From Candidatus Dojkabacteria bacterium UBA5749 (GTDB taxonomy: Bacteria; Patescibacteriota; Dojkabacteria; SC72): a DNA stretch of 27,116 nt. Under the pieces are notes generated by a model. That model saw nothing but the letters and a program-made list of their open reading frames with translations, searched no databases and was not told the DNA's origin. Position numbers and translations under genes: made by a program. The stretch lies in NCBI GenBank assembly GCA_002419125.1, contig DIFL01000038.1:982-28097 (forward strand), read 5' to 3'. This document shows, piece by piece, positions 1 to 7,747 of this stretch; position 1 is the stretch's first letter, and every line of letters starts with the position of its first letter.

Positions 1-872
1 GCTCTATATTTCTCAATGGTATGCTTTAACTGTGCATATCCATCAAAAATATTCTCATTATACTGTTTACTCCACCAGTAAGGACTCCATTGAAAAAGGC
101 CTTTGTAATTACTCTTGTTTGATTCTGCATTACAACCAGATTCGCAATACATAATATATTTTAACCAATCCTTTTCTTCTGGGGAGTATGGACCTGAATC
201 AACAACAGAGTACCAGTATGGGCAGTTATACCCATGAGGTTCTATTCCATCTAATGTATACCAAGAGTAACCTATTTCGACAATCTCCTTCTGTGGATGT
301 TTTAATATAATTTCATCTATTAATACACTCCTTACTAATATTCCATCTTCATATGTATTTTCATAAACATCTTTCTTAACACCTAACACCCCTTCCTGAA
401 GAACCTTTTCTTGTCCTCTCAACAAATTGCTATTCTCTACTGTCTCACTTAAAAATGGAATCTCTTCTAAACTCTCAAACAACACACTATTTGTTCTAAC
501 TATTTTAATAATACTTCCATTAATTACATATTGAGTATTTAGGAATACATAATCATTCTTCTCAAGAATAAAACTATTCTCTTTTAAAATATCCTCAACT
601 GTTGTTAAGGTAGTTAATATCTTCACAACCTCATCACCTCTCTTAATAGAGATTAATTTAGGACCATATGAAACTTTTTCTCTAATTCTATCTGGTAGAA
701 ATAGGTACTCCTCAATTTTTGAATCTGAAATTTTAATATTCTCTTGGGCAAAGACCAGGTTCTTAGAGTAATAGAGTAAGAAAAAAGTTAAAAGGAGAAG
801 AGGAAGAAGAAAATAGAGAGAAGTTTTTAAAAAGTAGTTTTTATTGTTTTTGTGATATATTTCAGTGTCCAT
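1..872 (-). CDS. Secreted DUF348-G5-lysozyme-like cell-wall hydrolase, partial (C-terminus off left edge)
   Basis: Reading the minus strand from ATG at 872-870 gives 290 uninterrupted codons to the window edge. Residues 18-35 form one hydrophobic segment, followed by a plausible signal-peptidase site (VFA|QEN, after residue 42), so the protein is probably exported. Residues about 65-120 resemble a DUF348 repeat (ISIKRGDEVVKILTTLTTVEDIL). Residues about 120-200 resemble a G5 domain. From about 236 a lysozyme/Rpf-like fold begins (WLKYIMYCESGCNAES, then YKGLFQWSPYWW), with E244 as candidate catalytic glutamate. This order is that of YabE/Rpf-type peptidoglycan hydrolases, so a role in wall remodelling is inferred. 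It is divergent from the lipoprotein gene at 942, with a good promoter between them. The end of the catalytic domain is not visible. Confidence 0.8.
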   Translation of the reverse strand, partial: MDTEIYHKNNKNYFLKTSLYFLLPLLLLTFFLLYYSKNLVFAQENIKISDSKIEEYLFLPDRIREKVSYGPKLISIKRGDEVVKILTTLTTVEDILKENSFILEKNDYVFLNTQYVINGSIIKIVRTNSVLFESLEEIPFLSETVENSNLLRGQEKVLQEGVLGVKKDVYENTYEDGILVRSVLIDEIILKHPQKEIVEIGYSWYTLDGIEPHGYNCPYWYSVVDSGPYSPEEKDWLKYIMYCESGCNAESNKSNYKGLFQWSPYWWSKQYNENIFDGYAQLKHTIEKYR

Positions 873-901
873 AGAAGCCCATATACATTGGGACTACAGA
901 A

Positions 902-932
902 AGTATAGCATGATTGATAAAAGATGTGTAAA
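902..932 (-). promoter_or_regulatory. Promoter of the G5/lysozyme-like gene
   Basis: On the minus strand an extended -10 box TGCTATACT (910-902) lies 30 bases before the ATG at 872. TTACAC (931-926) is a possible -35 at 18 bp spacing. The TGn extension matches the other promoters in this window. Confidence 0.5.
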
Positions 933-941
933 ATGTCTAGT

Positions 942-2375
942 ATGAACAAAGGTATAAAAATTCTTTTTATGTTTCTCATTCTAGGATTCTCAGCTTTTTT
1001 TCTCTCTGGGTGTACTAACTCTGATGAGAAGTTAAGTGAATATGATAGGATAATTTCCGATTCTGACATTCTAATAGAGGGGAAACAATATACATTGGCT
1101 GTTGAGAAATTAAGTAATGCCTCTGAATTAATACCATCAAAAAAAGATGCTTTTGAAAGAATGGTAAAGATTTTCATATCTAAAAACAGAATGGAGGATG
1201 CAAGTAAAATTATTGAGGAGTCTGCAGGAAAACTTTCCCAAGATGATAGGGCAGAACTGTATACCTTAATTGGAGAGGCCTATTATAAAGTCAGAGACTT
1301 TGAAAAGGCACTGTATTCATATCAGTTAGCAGATGGCCTTTCGAGTAATTACAAACCAGCATTGTTAGGGATAGCAAAATCTTTTCTTCAAGTAGGAAAA
1401 ATAGAAAAAGCAAGAGCTTTGTTAGAAGAAAAATATGAGGGAGATATGCTAATAGAGGCTAAGTTAGTACTTTCATTTATACAAAGCATGACTGATGTTG
1501 AAAAAGCAAAAAATACTATTAAGGATGTAGATCCAGGAGACACATGGAGAGATAGTTATGTTAAGTGGGAGGAAGTGTTGGAGAGTATAGATGAGGACAA
1601 ACTATACAATCTTGCTAAATTAGGTAAAGAGTATGTTGATCAAGGATATCCATATTTAGCAATTGCATTACTTGAGCCAGAGGTAGGAAAGATGGATGAG
1701 TATATAGATGGAATATATATCTTAGGTAAGGCTTACTATGAGTATGGACAGTACCAAAAGAGTATTGATCTCTTAGAGAGTACTTCTTCTTTGGGAGACC
1801 TTAATCAATATATATATTGGGTATTAGCAAGAGACTATTTTGTTTTAAATGATATTAACAGTTCTTCTAACTACTATGATAATGCCATTGCATTCAGTGC
1901 GACCGAAGCGGATTATTTACTTTACACTGAATATCTAGATATTTTAATTGAAGAAAATCTTACAGAGAAAGCCCTAGAAGTTATGCGAAGTGCTGAAAAG
2001 AACTTTGTTGGTGAGAACTGGGTATCTATGTATTACATGTATATATATTCACTTCGGAGTGATAATGAGAAATTCTCCTACTATATGAACAGAATTGATT
2101 ACGAAGAATTAGATTCTTCAATGAAAACTAACTATCTTTACTCAAAGGGAGATTTCTTAATTAAGAGTGACCAATTAGAACAGGCTCAAGAGGTATTGGA
2201 TGTATTTTGGGAGTTAGATCAATATGAACCTAGGTACAACTTATTGGTTGCAAGATTGAATTTCGAAAATGGAGATCTTGAAAAAGCACGAGAGTATGCG
2301 AAAAAATGTCTAGAGTATGACCTCAATGGAGTAGTATCAAAAGAGTCTCAATCCCTCTTGGCTCAAATAGATTAG
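942..2375 (+). CDS. TPR-repeat lipoprotein
   Basis: The start at 942 (MNKGIKILFMF) gives a classic lipoprotein signal: basic N-terminus, hydrophobic core, and lipobox LSGC, whose Cys would be lipidated. In-frame ATGs at 924 and 933 would only lengthen the n-region. The mature 450 or so residues are almost entirely helical tetratricopeptide-like repeats, for example AELYTLIGEAYYKVRDFEKA, YILGKAYYEYGQYQKSIDLL and ARLNFENGDLEKAREYAKKC near the C-terminus. It is probably a surface-anchored scaffold for protein-protein contacts; its partner is unknown. It sits where rpsL-rpsG would precede fusA in many bacteria, so that str-operon arrangement is broken here. The stop is TAG, and the fusA promoter overlaps its last codons. 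Confidence 0.8.
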   Translation: MNKGIKILFMFLILGFSAFFLSGCTNSDEKLSEYDRIISDSDILIEGKQYTLAVEKLSNASELIPSKKDAFERMVKIFISKNRMEDASKIIEESAGKLSQDDRAELYTLIGEAYYKVRDFEKALYSYQLADGLSSNYKPALLGIAKSFLQVGKIEKARALLEEKYEGDMLIEAKLVLSFIQSMTDVEKAKNTIKDVDPGDTWRDSYVKWEEVLESIDEDKLYNLAKLGKEYVDQGYPYLAIALLEPEVGKMDEYIDGIYILGKAYYEYGQYQKSIDLLESTSSLGDLNQYIYWVLARDYFVLNDINSSSNYYDNAIAFSATEADYLLYTEYLDILIEENLTEKALEVMRSAEKNFVGENWVSMYYMYIYSLRSDNEKFSYYMNRIDYEELDSSMKTNYLYSKGDFLIKSDQLEQAQEVLDVFWELDQYEPRYNLLVARLNFENGDLEKAREYAKKCLEYDLNGVVSKESQSLLAQID

Positions 2376-2386
2376 TTTGATATAAT
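2358..2386 (+). promoter_or_regulatory. fusA promoter
   Basis: TTGGCT (2358-2363), 17 bp spacer, TATAAT (2381-2386) preceded by TG at 2378-2379, giving an extended -10. The -35 lies inside the 3' end of the lipoprotein gene. The expected transcription start near 2393 leaves a leader of about 50 nt before fusA. Confidence 0.7.
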
Positions 2387-2444
2387 CGATACCGCGTGAA
2401 TTCCTAAGTTTCCAATTAGGCTTTAATTTATATGATTTTTTAAT

Positions 2445-4547
2445 ATGCAAACCTATGATGTAAAGATGTCTCTTGAGCAAATCCGAAATATCGGAATTAT
2501 TGCCCATATAGATGCTGGAAAAACTACAACAACTGAAAGACTTTTGTACTTTACTGGACAGATACACAAGATGGGAGAAGTCCATGATGGAGCAGCTACT
2601 ACCGACTTTATGGAACAGGAAAGAGAAAGAGGTATTACCATTCAATCTGCTGCAGTAACATGTTTCTGGGACTATGATAGTAAGAGATATAGAATAAATA
2701 TCATTGATACTCCGGGTCATGTAGATTTTACTGCGGAGGTGGAAAGGTCTTTAAGAGTATTAGATGGTGCAGTAGTAATTTTTGATGGGAGAAAGGGTGT
2801 AGAGCCTCAATCTGAAACAGTATGGAGGCAAGCAAATAAGTACCATGTTCCTAGAATATGTTTCTTAAACAAGATTAATTTAATAGGTGGAGATTTTGAT
2901 AAAAGTTTCTCTACAATTAAACAGAGATTAAGTAATAAGGCGGTAGCTATTACAATCCCCCTTGGAAGAGAGAGTGAGTTGTATGGATATATTGATTTAC
3001 TTTTGAATAAGGCATTTAAATATAATTCTGCAGAGTCAGAAGAAATGGTAGAAATTCCAATACCAGAAGAATTAAAGAGTAAAGCCAAGGAACAGAGAGT
3101 TACTCTAATAGAAGCATTGGTAGAAATGGATGATAAGTTAATGGAGAAATTCTTTGCTGGAGAAGAGATATCAGTTGAAGAATTAAAGGCTGCATTAAGA
3201 AAAGGTACTTTAGAAAGTAAACTCTTTCCAGTATTAGGAGGAGACTCAAGAACAGTAATGGCTAAAACATTACTAGACTACATTACTTTATGTTTGCCTT
3301 CCCCTTTAGATGTTCCCCCCGTACAAGGAGATCATCCCAAAACAGGAGCAGAAATAGAAAGAAAGCCTAATGAAAATGAACCTTTCTGTGGGTTAGTATT
3401 TAAGATTGTAAATGATTCTCATATTGGAAATCTTTCTTACTTTAGAGTCTACTCTGGTACCGTAAGTTCTGGTTCGTATGTTTACAATTCAACTAAAGAT
3501 GTGAGAGAGAGAATTAGTAGGTTGGTCCTTATGCATGCTGATGATAGAGAGGAAGTAGATACACTAAGAGCTGGAGATATCGGAGCTATTGTTGGACTTA
3601 AGGTTTCTGTAACAGGAGATACTCTTTGTGATGAAAACAATCCAATTATTCTTGAACAGATTACATTTGCCGAACCAGTAGTATCTCAAGCAATAGAACC
3701 TGCAACTAAGTCTGATGAAGAGAAAATGTCTGAAGCTTTAATTAGGTTGGTAAGAGAAGATCCAACATTTAAAGTAGAGAGTAACGTTGAAACAGGTCAG
3801 ACCATAATATCTGGAATGGGAGAGCTTCATCTTGAAATTATGGTAGATAGAATGAAGAGAGAGTTTAATGTAGTTGCTAATGTCGGAAAGCCACAGGTTG
3901 CATATAGAGAAACTGTTAAGGGGGTATGTGAACGAGTAGAGGGAAGATATATTAAACAATCAGGTGGTAAGGGACAGTATGGACATTGTTGGCTTAAGAT
4001 TGAGCCTAACGAAAAGGGCAAAGGTTTTGAATTTATTAACGCTATTAAGGGAGGTGCAATTCCTCGTGAGTTTATTGCTCCAATTGAAAAAGGAATAATA
4101 GAAACTATGAAGGCTGGTGTTGTAGCAGGGTATCCAGTAGTAGATGTTAAAGTTACAGTTTTTGATGGTTCATACCATGAGGTAGACTCATCTGAAGCAG
4201 CTTTTAAAATTGCTGCCTCTATGGCATTTAAAGATGGATGTAGAAAAGCACAACCAATACTTCTGGAACCAATTATGGATGTAGCAGTAGAAGTACCTCA
4301 ACAATACATGGGAGATGTAACAGGTTCTCTAAGTAGTAAAAGAGGTCAGATTCAGGGAACTGAAGATTTGGGAAATGGTATTACCGTTATTAATGCGTTA
4401 GTTCCTTTAGCAGAGCTATTTGGATATACTAGTGAACTTAGATCTTTAACCAGTGGAAGGGGTAGTGCTAGTATGGAACCCTCCCATTATGCTGAAGTCC
4501 CAAAGAATGTTGCACAAGAGGTTGCAGGGGATCAAACTGCGAAGTAG
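2445..4547 (+). CDS. fusA: Elongation factor G
   Basis: 700 aa, full length for EF-G, the GTPase that drives translocation and, with RRF, ribosome recycling. G1 is AHIDAGKT (20-27), switch I has RGITI (62-66), and G3 is DTPGH (88-92). Domains II-V follow, including GMGELHLEIMVDRMKREF and the domain IV stretch YIKQSGGKGQYGHCWLKIEP. G4, normally NKMD, reads NKIN (142-145), and G5, normally SAxKN, reads GDSRT (266-270), so the guanine-recognition side of the pocket is unusual. Start 2445 puts RNIGI 14 residues in, close to the family norm; ATG 2466 is an alternative. Neither has a Shine-Dalgarno. tuf follows behind its own promoter. Confidence 0.96.
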   Translation: MQTYDVKMSLEQIRNIGIIAHIDAGKTTTTERLLYFTGQIHKMGEVHDGAATTDFMEQERERGITIQSAAVTCFWDYDSKRYRINIIDTPGHVDFTAEVERSLRVLDGAVVIFDGRKGVEPQSETVWRQANKYHVPRICFLNKINLIGGDFDKSFSTIKQRLSNKAVAITIPLGRESELYGYIDLLLNKAFKYNSAESEEMVEIPIPEELKSKAKEQRVTLIEALVEMDDKLMEKFFAGEEISVEELKAALRKGTLESKLFPVLGGDSRTVMAKTLLDYITLCLPSPLDVPPVQGDHPKTGAEIERKPNENEPFCGLVFKIVNDSHIGNLSYFRVYSGTVSSGSYVYNSTKDVRERISRLVLMHADDREEVDTLRAGDIGAIVGLKVSVTGDTLCDENNPIILEQITFAEPVVSQAIEPATKSDEEKMSEALIRLVREDPTFKVESNVETGQTIISGMGELHLEIMVDRMKREFNVVANVGKPQVAYRETVKGVCERVEGRYIKQSGGKGQYGHCWLKIEPNEKGKGFEFINAIKGGAIPREFIAPIEKGIIETMKAGVVAGYPVVDVKVTVFDGSYHEVDSSEAAFKIAASMAFKDGCRKAQPILLEPIMDVAVEVPQQYMGDVTGSLSSKRGQIQGTEDLGNGITVINALVPLAELFGYTSELRSLTSGRGSASMEPSHYAEVPKNVAQEVAGDQTAK

Positions 4548-4572
4548 TTGATACAAATGGAAGATATAAAAT

Positions 4573-4614
4573 AGAGAGAGTGTAAATAAACACTTGCATT
4601 AATAGTCTCTTTTT
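4573..4614 (+). terminator. Possible terminator after fusA
   Basis: AGAGA (4573-4577) can pair with TCTCT (4606-4610), enclosing AGTGT (4579-4583)/ACACT (4590-4594), and is followed by a run of T (to 4614). The pairing is imperfect and the tuf promoter overlaps it, so it may act only partly. Confidence 0.3.
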
Positions 4615-4622
4615 GATAATAT
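4594..4622 (+). promoter_or_regulatory. tuf promoter
   Basis: TTGCAT (4594-4599), 17 bp spacer, TAATAT (4617-4622) with an upstream TG at 4614-4615 (TGn extended -10). The predicted start near 4629 gives an 80-nt leader, the longest in this window, containing the dyad at 4661-4677. Confidence 0.6.
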
Positions 4623-4660
4623 TCCATGCGTACTCTAATGTTTAATAAAATTGGGTATTG

Positions 4661-4677
4661 TATTGTTAATAACAATA
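4661..4677. promoter_or_regulatory. Perfect dyad in the tuf leader
   Basis: TATTGTTA-A-TAACAATA: two perfect 8-base arms around one base, in the leader between the tuf promoter and ATG. It could be an operator for a dimeric regulator. As RNA the arms would need a larger loop and would form a weak AU hairpin. Function unknown. Confidence 0.3.
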
Positions 4678-4709
4678 TTAAATATATATAAATTAATTAA
4701 AATATATTC

Positions 4710-5876
4710 ATGGCAGATTACGAAAGAACAAAGCCACACATGAATATCGGTACCTTGGGTCATATCGATCACGGTAAGACTACATTGGTAAGAGGTATTC
4801 TAAATGCTTTCTCAGGGGAGAAAGATAAAATGCTTGACAAATTAGATAAAGATCCAGAGTCAAGAGCAAAATCTATTACAGTAGCAGTTGCTCATGTCGA
4901 GTTTGAAACAGATACTAGACACTATGCATTAGTAGATTGTCCAGGACATAAAGACTACATCAAAAATATGATTACTGGTGCAGCTCAGATGGACGGTGCA
5001 ATATTAGTAGTTTCTTCTGATGATGGTGCTATGCCTCAGACTAAAGAGCATATCTTACTTGCAAAGCAGGTAGGTGTACCAAAGATGCTTGTTTACATAA
5101 ACAAATTTGGAGATGCTGATGAGGAGATATTGGAATTAATCAAAGCAGACGTTTCAGATCTTTTAGGAAAATATGGATTTGATGCAAATGCTCCAATTAT
5201 TGTTGGGAATGCTTTGAGTGCACAGAAGGGTGAGGAGGAAGGACTTGCTTCTGCTAGAGAATTAATAAAGGCAGTTGATGAATATCTTGAGATTCCAGAG
5301 AGAGATGTTGAGAAACCATTCCTTATGCCTATTGAAGATGTATTCTCAATTGAAGGAAGAGGAACAGTTGTAACAGGAAGAATTGAAAGAGGTGTTCTAA
5401 AGCTTAACGAAGAGGTGGAGATACTTGGAATGGGAAGAAAGCCACAGAAGACAGCAGCTACTGGTATTGAAATGTTTAATAAATCAATGAAAGATTGTCA
5501 GGCAGGGGATAATGTTGGTATCTTACTTAGAGGTCTAAAAAGAACTGATGTTGAGAGAGGACAAACACTCTCCAAACCAGGTTCAGTAGAAACTCATACA
5601 GAGTTTAAGGCGCAGGTATATATCTTAAGTAAAGAAGAGGGTGGAAGACACACTCCATTTATAACTGGATATAAGCCTCAGTTCTATGTAAGAACAGCAG
5701 ATGTAACTGGAGAAGTCACATTAGCAGAGGGAACAGAGATGGTAGCACCAGGAGATAATACTGAATTTAGTGTTAAATTAGTTGCTCCTGTCGTTCTTGA
5801 AAAAGGTCAAGGATTTGCAATTAGAGAGGGTGGTTCAACAGTAGGTAAGGGAATAGTTACCGAGGTTATCAAGTAA
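4710..5876 (+). CDS. tuf: Elongation factor Tu
   Basis: 388 aa, near the usual 390-400. It delivers aminoacyl-tRNA to the ribosomal A site. G1 GHIDHGKT (17-24) and G3 DCPGH (76-80, with the catalytic His80) are intact. Domains II and III are clear (PFLMPIEDVFSIEGRGTVVT; GGRHTPFITGYKPQFYVRTADVTG split across the domain). Three conserved places deviate: switch I RGIT is KSIT (54-57), G4 NKxD is NKFG (131-134), and G5 SAL is NAL (167-169). The first base-recognition change parallels the one in EF-G. ATG 4710 gives the standard N-terminus (KPHMNIGTLGHID). No Shine-Dalgarno; the upstream is only A and T. Confidence 0.96.
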   Translation: MADYERTKPHMNIGTLGHIDHGKTTLVRGILNAFSGEKDKMLDKLDKDPESRAKSITVAVAHVEFETDTRHYALVDCPGHKDYIKNMITGAAQMDGAILVVSSDDGAMPQTKEHILLAKQVGVPKMLVYINKFGDADEEILELIKADVSDLLGKYGFDANAPIIVGNALSAQKGEEEGLASARELIKAVDEYLEIPERDVEKPFLMPIEDVFSIEGRGTVVTGRIERGVLKLNEEVEILGMGRKPQKTAATGIEMFNKSMKDCQAGDNVGILLRGLKRTDVERGQTLSKPGSVETHTEFKAQVYILSKEEGGRHTPFITGYKPQFYVRTADVTGEVTLAEGTEMVAPGDNTEFSVKLVAPVVLEKGQGFAIREGGSTVGKGIVTEVIK

Positions 5877-5885
5877 GTAAGTTAA

Positions 5886-5909
5886 ACAGGGAGGAGTAAT
5901 CCTCCCTGT
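5886..5909 (+). terminator. Strong hairpin between tuf and rpsJ
   Basis: ACAGGGAGGA-GTAA-TCCTCCCTGT is a perfect 10-bp stem with a GTAA tetraloop, ten bases after the tuf stop and 32 bases before rpsJ. The downstream sequence is AT-rich but has no clean T-run, so it may be a weak terminator, an RNase stop or processing point, or a control element of the S10 operon. Confidence 0.6.
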
Positions 5910-5941
5910 ACTTAAAGTTTAATTTAGCTCTTTAAGATAGA

Positions 5942-6253
5942 ATGAGTGAAACAGGTTCAAAAATTAGGGTCAAGTTAAAAGGATACGATGCTGTTGTACT
6001 AGATAAGTCTTCAAAAAGTATTATTGAGACTGCAATAAGTACAGGAGCCAAAGTGGCAGGTCCAATACCTCTTCCAACAAGAAGAAGAAAGGTTGCAGTA
6101 AATAGATCTCCATTCATCTATAAGAGTTCAATTGAACATTTTGAGATCGGTACTCACAAAAGAGTAATAGATATTATCGATCCAACACCAAAGACCATCG
6201 ATGCTTTGCAGCATCTTCAAATGCCTGCAGGTGTAGGTATCGAGATTCAATAA
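5942..6253 (+). CDS. rpsJ: 30S ribosomal protein S10
   Basis: 103 aa, normal size. S10 (uS10) sits in the 30S head and also joins NusB in antitermination. Diagnostic segments are IRVKLKGYDAVVLDKSSKSI, GPIPLPTRR (the conserved loop) and KRVIDIIDPTPKTIDALQHL. First gene of the S10 operon order; rplC starts 9 bases after its stop. I see no convincing promoter of its own between the tuf hairpin and the start, so transcription probably comes through from tuf or from a weak start in 5910-5940. Confidence 0.96.
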   Translation: MSETGSKIRVKLKGYDAVVLDKSSKSIIETAISTGAKVAGPIPLPTRRRKVAVNRSPFIYKSSIEHFEIGTHKRVIDIIDPTPKTIDALQHLQMPAGVGIEIQ

Positions 6254-6262
6254 TAGAAATAT

Positions 6263-6850
6263 ATGAAAGCAATATTAGGAATTAAAAAAGGAATGACAAG
6301 AGTTTTTGAAAATGACAGGGCTATACCTGTTACTCTTGTTGATGTCGCTGGATGTAAGATTGCTAATATTCGAAATGGTAAGGTTGAATTAGTATTAGGT
6401 AGTAAAAAGAAAGGTACTAAAGCTCAATTAGGTCAGTACAAGGAGATAGGGTATGTACCAATGCATAGATGGTTAGTCAAGGGGGAAATACCTGAAGGTT
6501 TAAAACTTGGAAGTGATATGGTTGCAGAAACATTTAATAAAGGAGATGTAGTAGCTATATGTGGAATCTCAAAAGGAAAAGGTTTTGCTGGTGTAGTTAA
6601 AAGGCATGGGTTTAAAGGTGGACCTAGAACACACGGTCAATCTGATAGATTGAGAGCACCAGGTTCAATTGGAGCTGGTTCCTCTCCAGGAAGGGTCTTT
6701 AAAGGAACAAGAATGGGTGGAAGAATGGGTTCTGATACTGTAACGATAAAGAACAAGAGAGTTGTTGATATTAAAGAAAACTACATATTGATTAGTGGTC
6801 CAATACCAGGTTCTAATGGAGATTTAGTAAAAATATATATTCAGGAATAG
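6263..6850 (+). CDS. rplC: 50S ribosomal protein L3
   Basis: 195 aa, slightly shorter than E. coli L3 (209). uL3 is an early-assembling protein whose long finger reaches the peptidyl-transferase centre. The finger carries GGPRTHGQSDRLRAPGSIGA and PGRVFKGTRMGGRMG, the family signature. The N-terminus (MKAILGIKKGMTRVFE) is typical. Two bases separate it from rplD. No Shine-Dalgarno before the ATG. Confidence 0.96.
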   Translation: MKAILGIKKGMTRVFENDRAIPVTLVDVAGCKIANIRNGKVELVLGSKKKGTKAQLGQYKEIGYVPMHRWLVKGEIPEGLKLGSDMVAETFNKGDVVAICGISKGKGFAGVVKRHGFKGGPRTHGQSDRLRAPGSIGAGSSPGRVFKGTRMGGRMGSDTVTIKNKRVVDIKENYILISGPIPGSNGDLVKIYIQE

Positions 6851-6852
6851 AT

Positions 6853-7461
6853 ATGGCAGAAAAAGTAAAAAAAGAAAAAACAGTTGAAGAGATAAAGTTA
6901 AATCCAAAGGTATGGGCAGTTCCATATAACTCAGATTTAATCGCACAGGTATTGAGTGTATATTCAAGTAATGAAAGAAAAGGGACTTCATCTGTTAAGG
7001 GTAAGGGTGATGTATCAGGAGGTGGAAAGAAACCATGGAAACAGAAAGGTACTGGAAGAGCTCGTTCTGGTTCTATCAGATCCCCATTATGGGTAGGTGG
7101 TGGTGTGGCATTTGGGCCCAATATTAGAAATTGGAAGAAAAGTATTAACAAGGGGATGGTAAGAAAAGCAATGTGTGTAGTTCTTTCTGAGAGAAATAGG
7201 AATGAGGCTGTTAAGTTTGTAAATACGAACTCTTCAAAAGAGTTAAAGGATATTAGGAAGAATGTAATGGAAGATGTTAACAAGAAAGCCTTGTTAATTA
7301 CAAATGATGAGAAAGTTAAATTAGCACTAAGAAACAGTAAAGGAATAACTGTGATTACTCCTATGGGTGTTAATGTAAAACATCTTGTAAATAGTAGAGA
7401 GATTCTAATTGAGAAAGAGGTAGTTAATATTTTAGAAGAGAGGCTATTAAATGGAAAGTAA
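6853..7461 (+). CDS. rplD: 50S ribosomal protein L4
   Basis: 202 aa, normal size. uL4 lines the exit-tunnel constriction through its extended loop, seen here as KKPWKQKGTGRARSGSIRSP, followed by WVGGGVAFGP. In E. coli L4 also represses the S10 operon; no S10-leader structure of that kind is evident here. The N-terminal 20 residues (KVKKEKTVEEIKLN) are more charged than usual. Its 3' end overlaps rplW by 11 bases, which suggests coupled translation. Confidence 0.95.
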   Translation: MAEKVKKEKTVEEIKLNPKVWAVPYNSDLIAQVLSVYSSNERKGTSSVKGKGDVSGGGKKPWKQKGTGRARSGSIRSPLWVGGGVAFGPNIRNWKKSINKGMVRKAMCVVLSERNRNEAVKFVNTNSSKELKDIRKNVMEDVNKKALLITNDEKVKLALRNSKGITVITPMGVNVKHLVNSREILIEKEVVNILEERLLNGK

Positions 7462-7747
7462 GGAAATTGTATTAAAACCAGTGGTTTCAGAAAAGAGCTA
7501 CTCTTTGGCAAATGAGGGTAACAAGTATGTATTTTTTGTTGACAGTGGTGTTAATAAAATTGAAATTAAGAGTGCTGTGGAGAAGAAATATAAGGTAAAG
7601 GTTTTGGATGTAAATATAACAGTAAGAATAGGTAAAAGTTTTAGAGATTACAAAACTAACAAATCGTTTAGAAAAGAAGATAAAAAGAAAGCAGTAGTAA
7701 CCCTTAAAAAGGGAGATAAAATTGATGAATTTTTAAATATAACATAA
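7451..7747 (+). CDS. rplW: 50S ribosomal protein L23
   Basis: 98 aa, standard. uL23 surrounds the tunnel exit and is the docking site for trigger factor and SRP. Recognised by KPVVSEKSYSLANEGNKYVF at the N-terminus and the basic loop with KVLDVNITVRIGKSFRDYKT. Starts inside the end of rplD (11-base overlap), and its stop overlaps the rplB start (TAATG). Confidence 0.95.
   Translation: MESKEIVLKPVVSEKSYSLANEGNKYVFFVDSGVNKIEIKSAVEKKYKVKVLDVNITVRIGKSFRDYKTNKSFRKEDKKKAVVTLKKGDKIDEFLNIT

Noticed and set aside
827..1177. Minus-strand frame of 116 codons
   Set aside because: It overlaps the lipoprotein signal and the start of the G5/lysozyme-like gene in another frame, and shows no domain.
6813..7511. 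Minus-strand frame of 232 codons opposite rplD
   Set aside because: It mirrors the well-conserved L4 gene; the hydrophobic translation is the expected antisense of K/G-rich codons.
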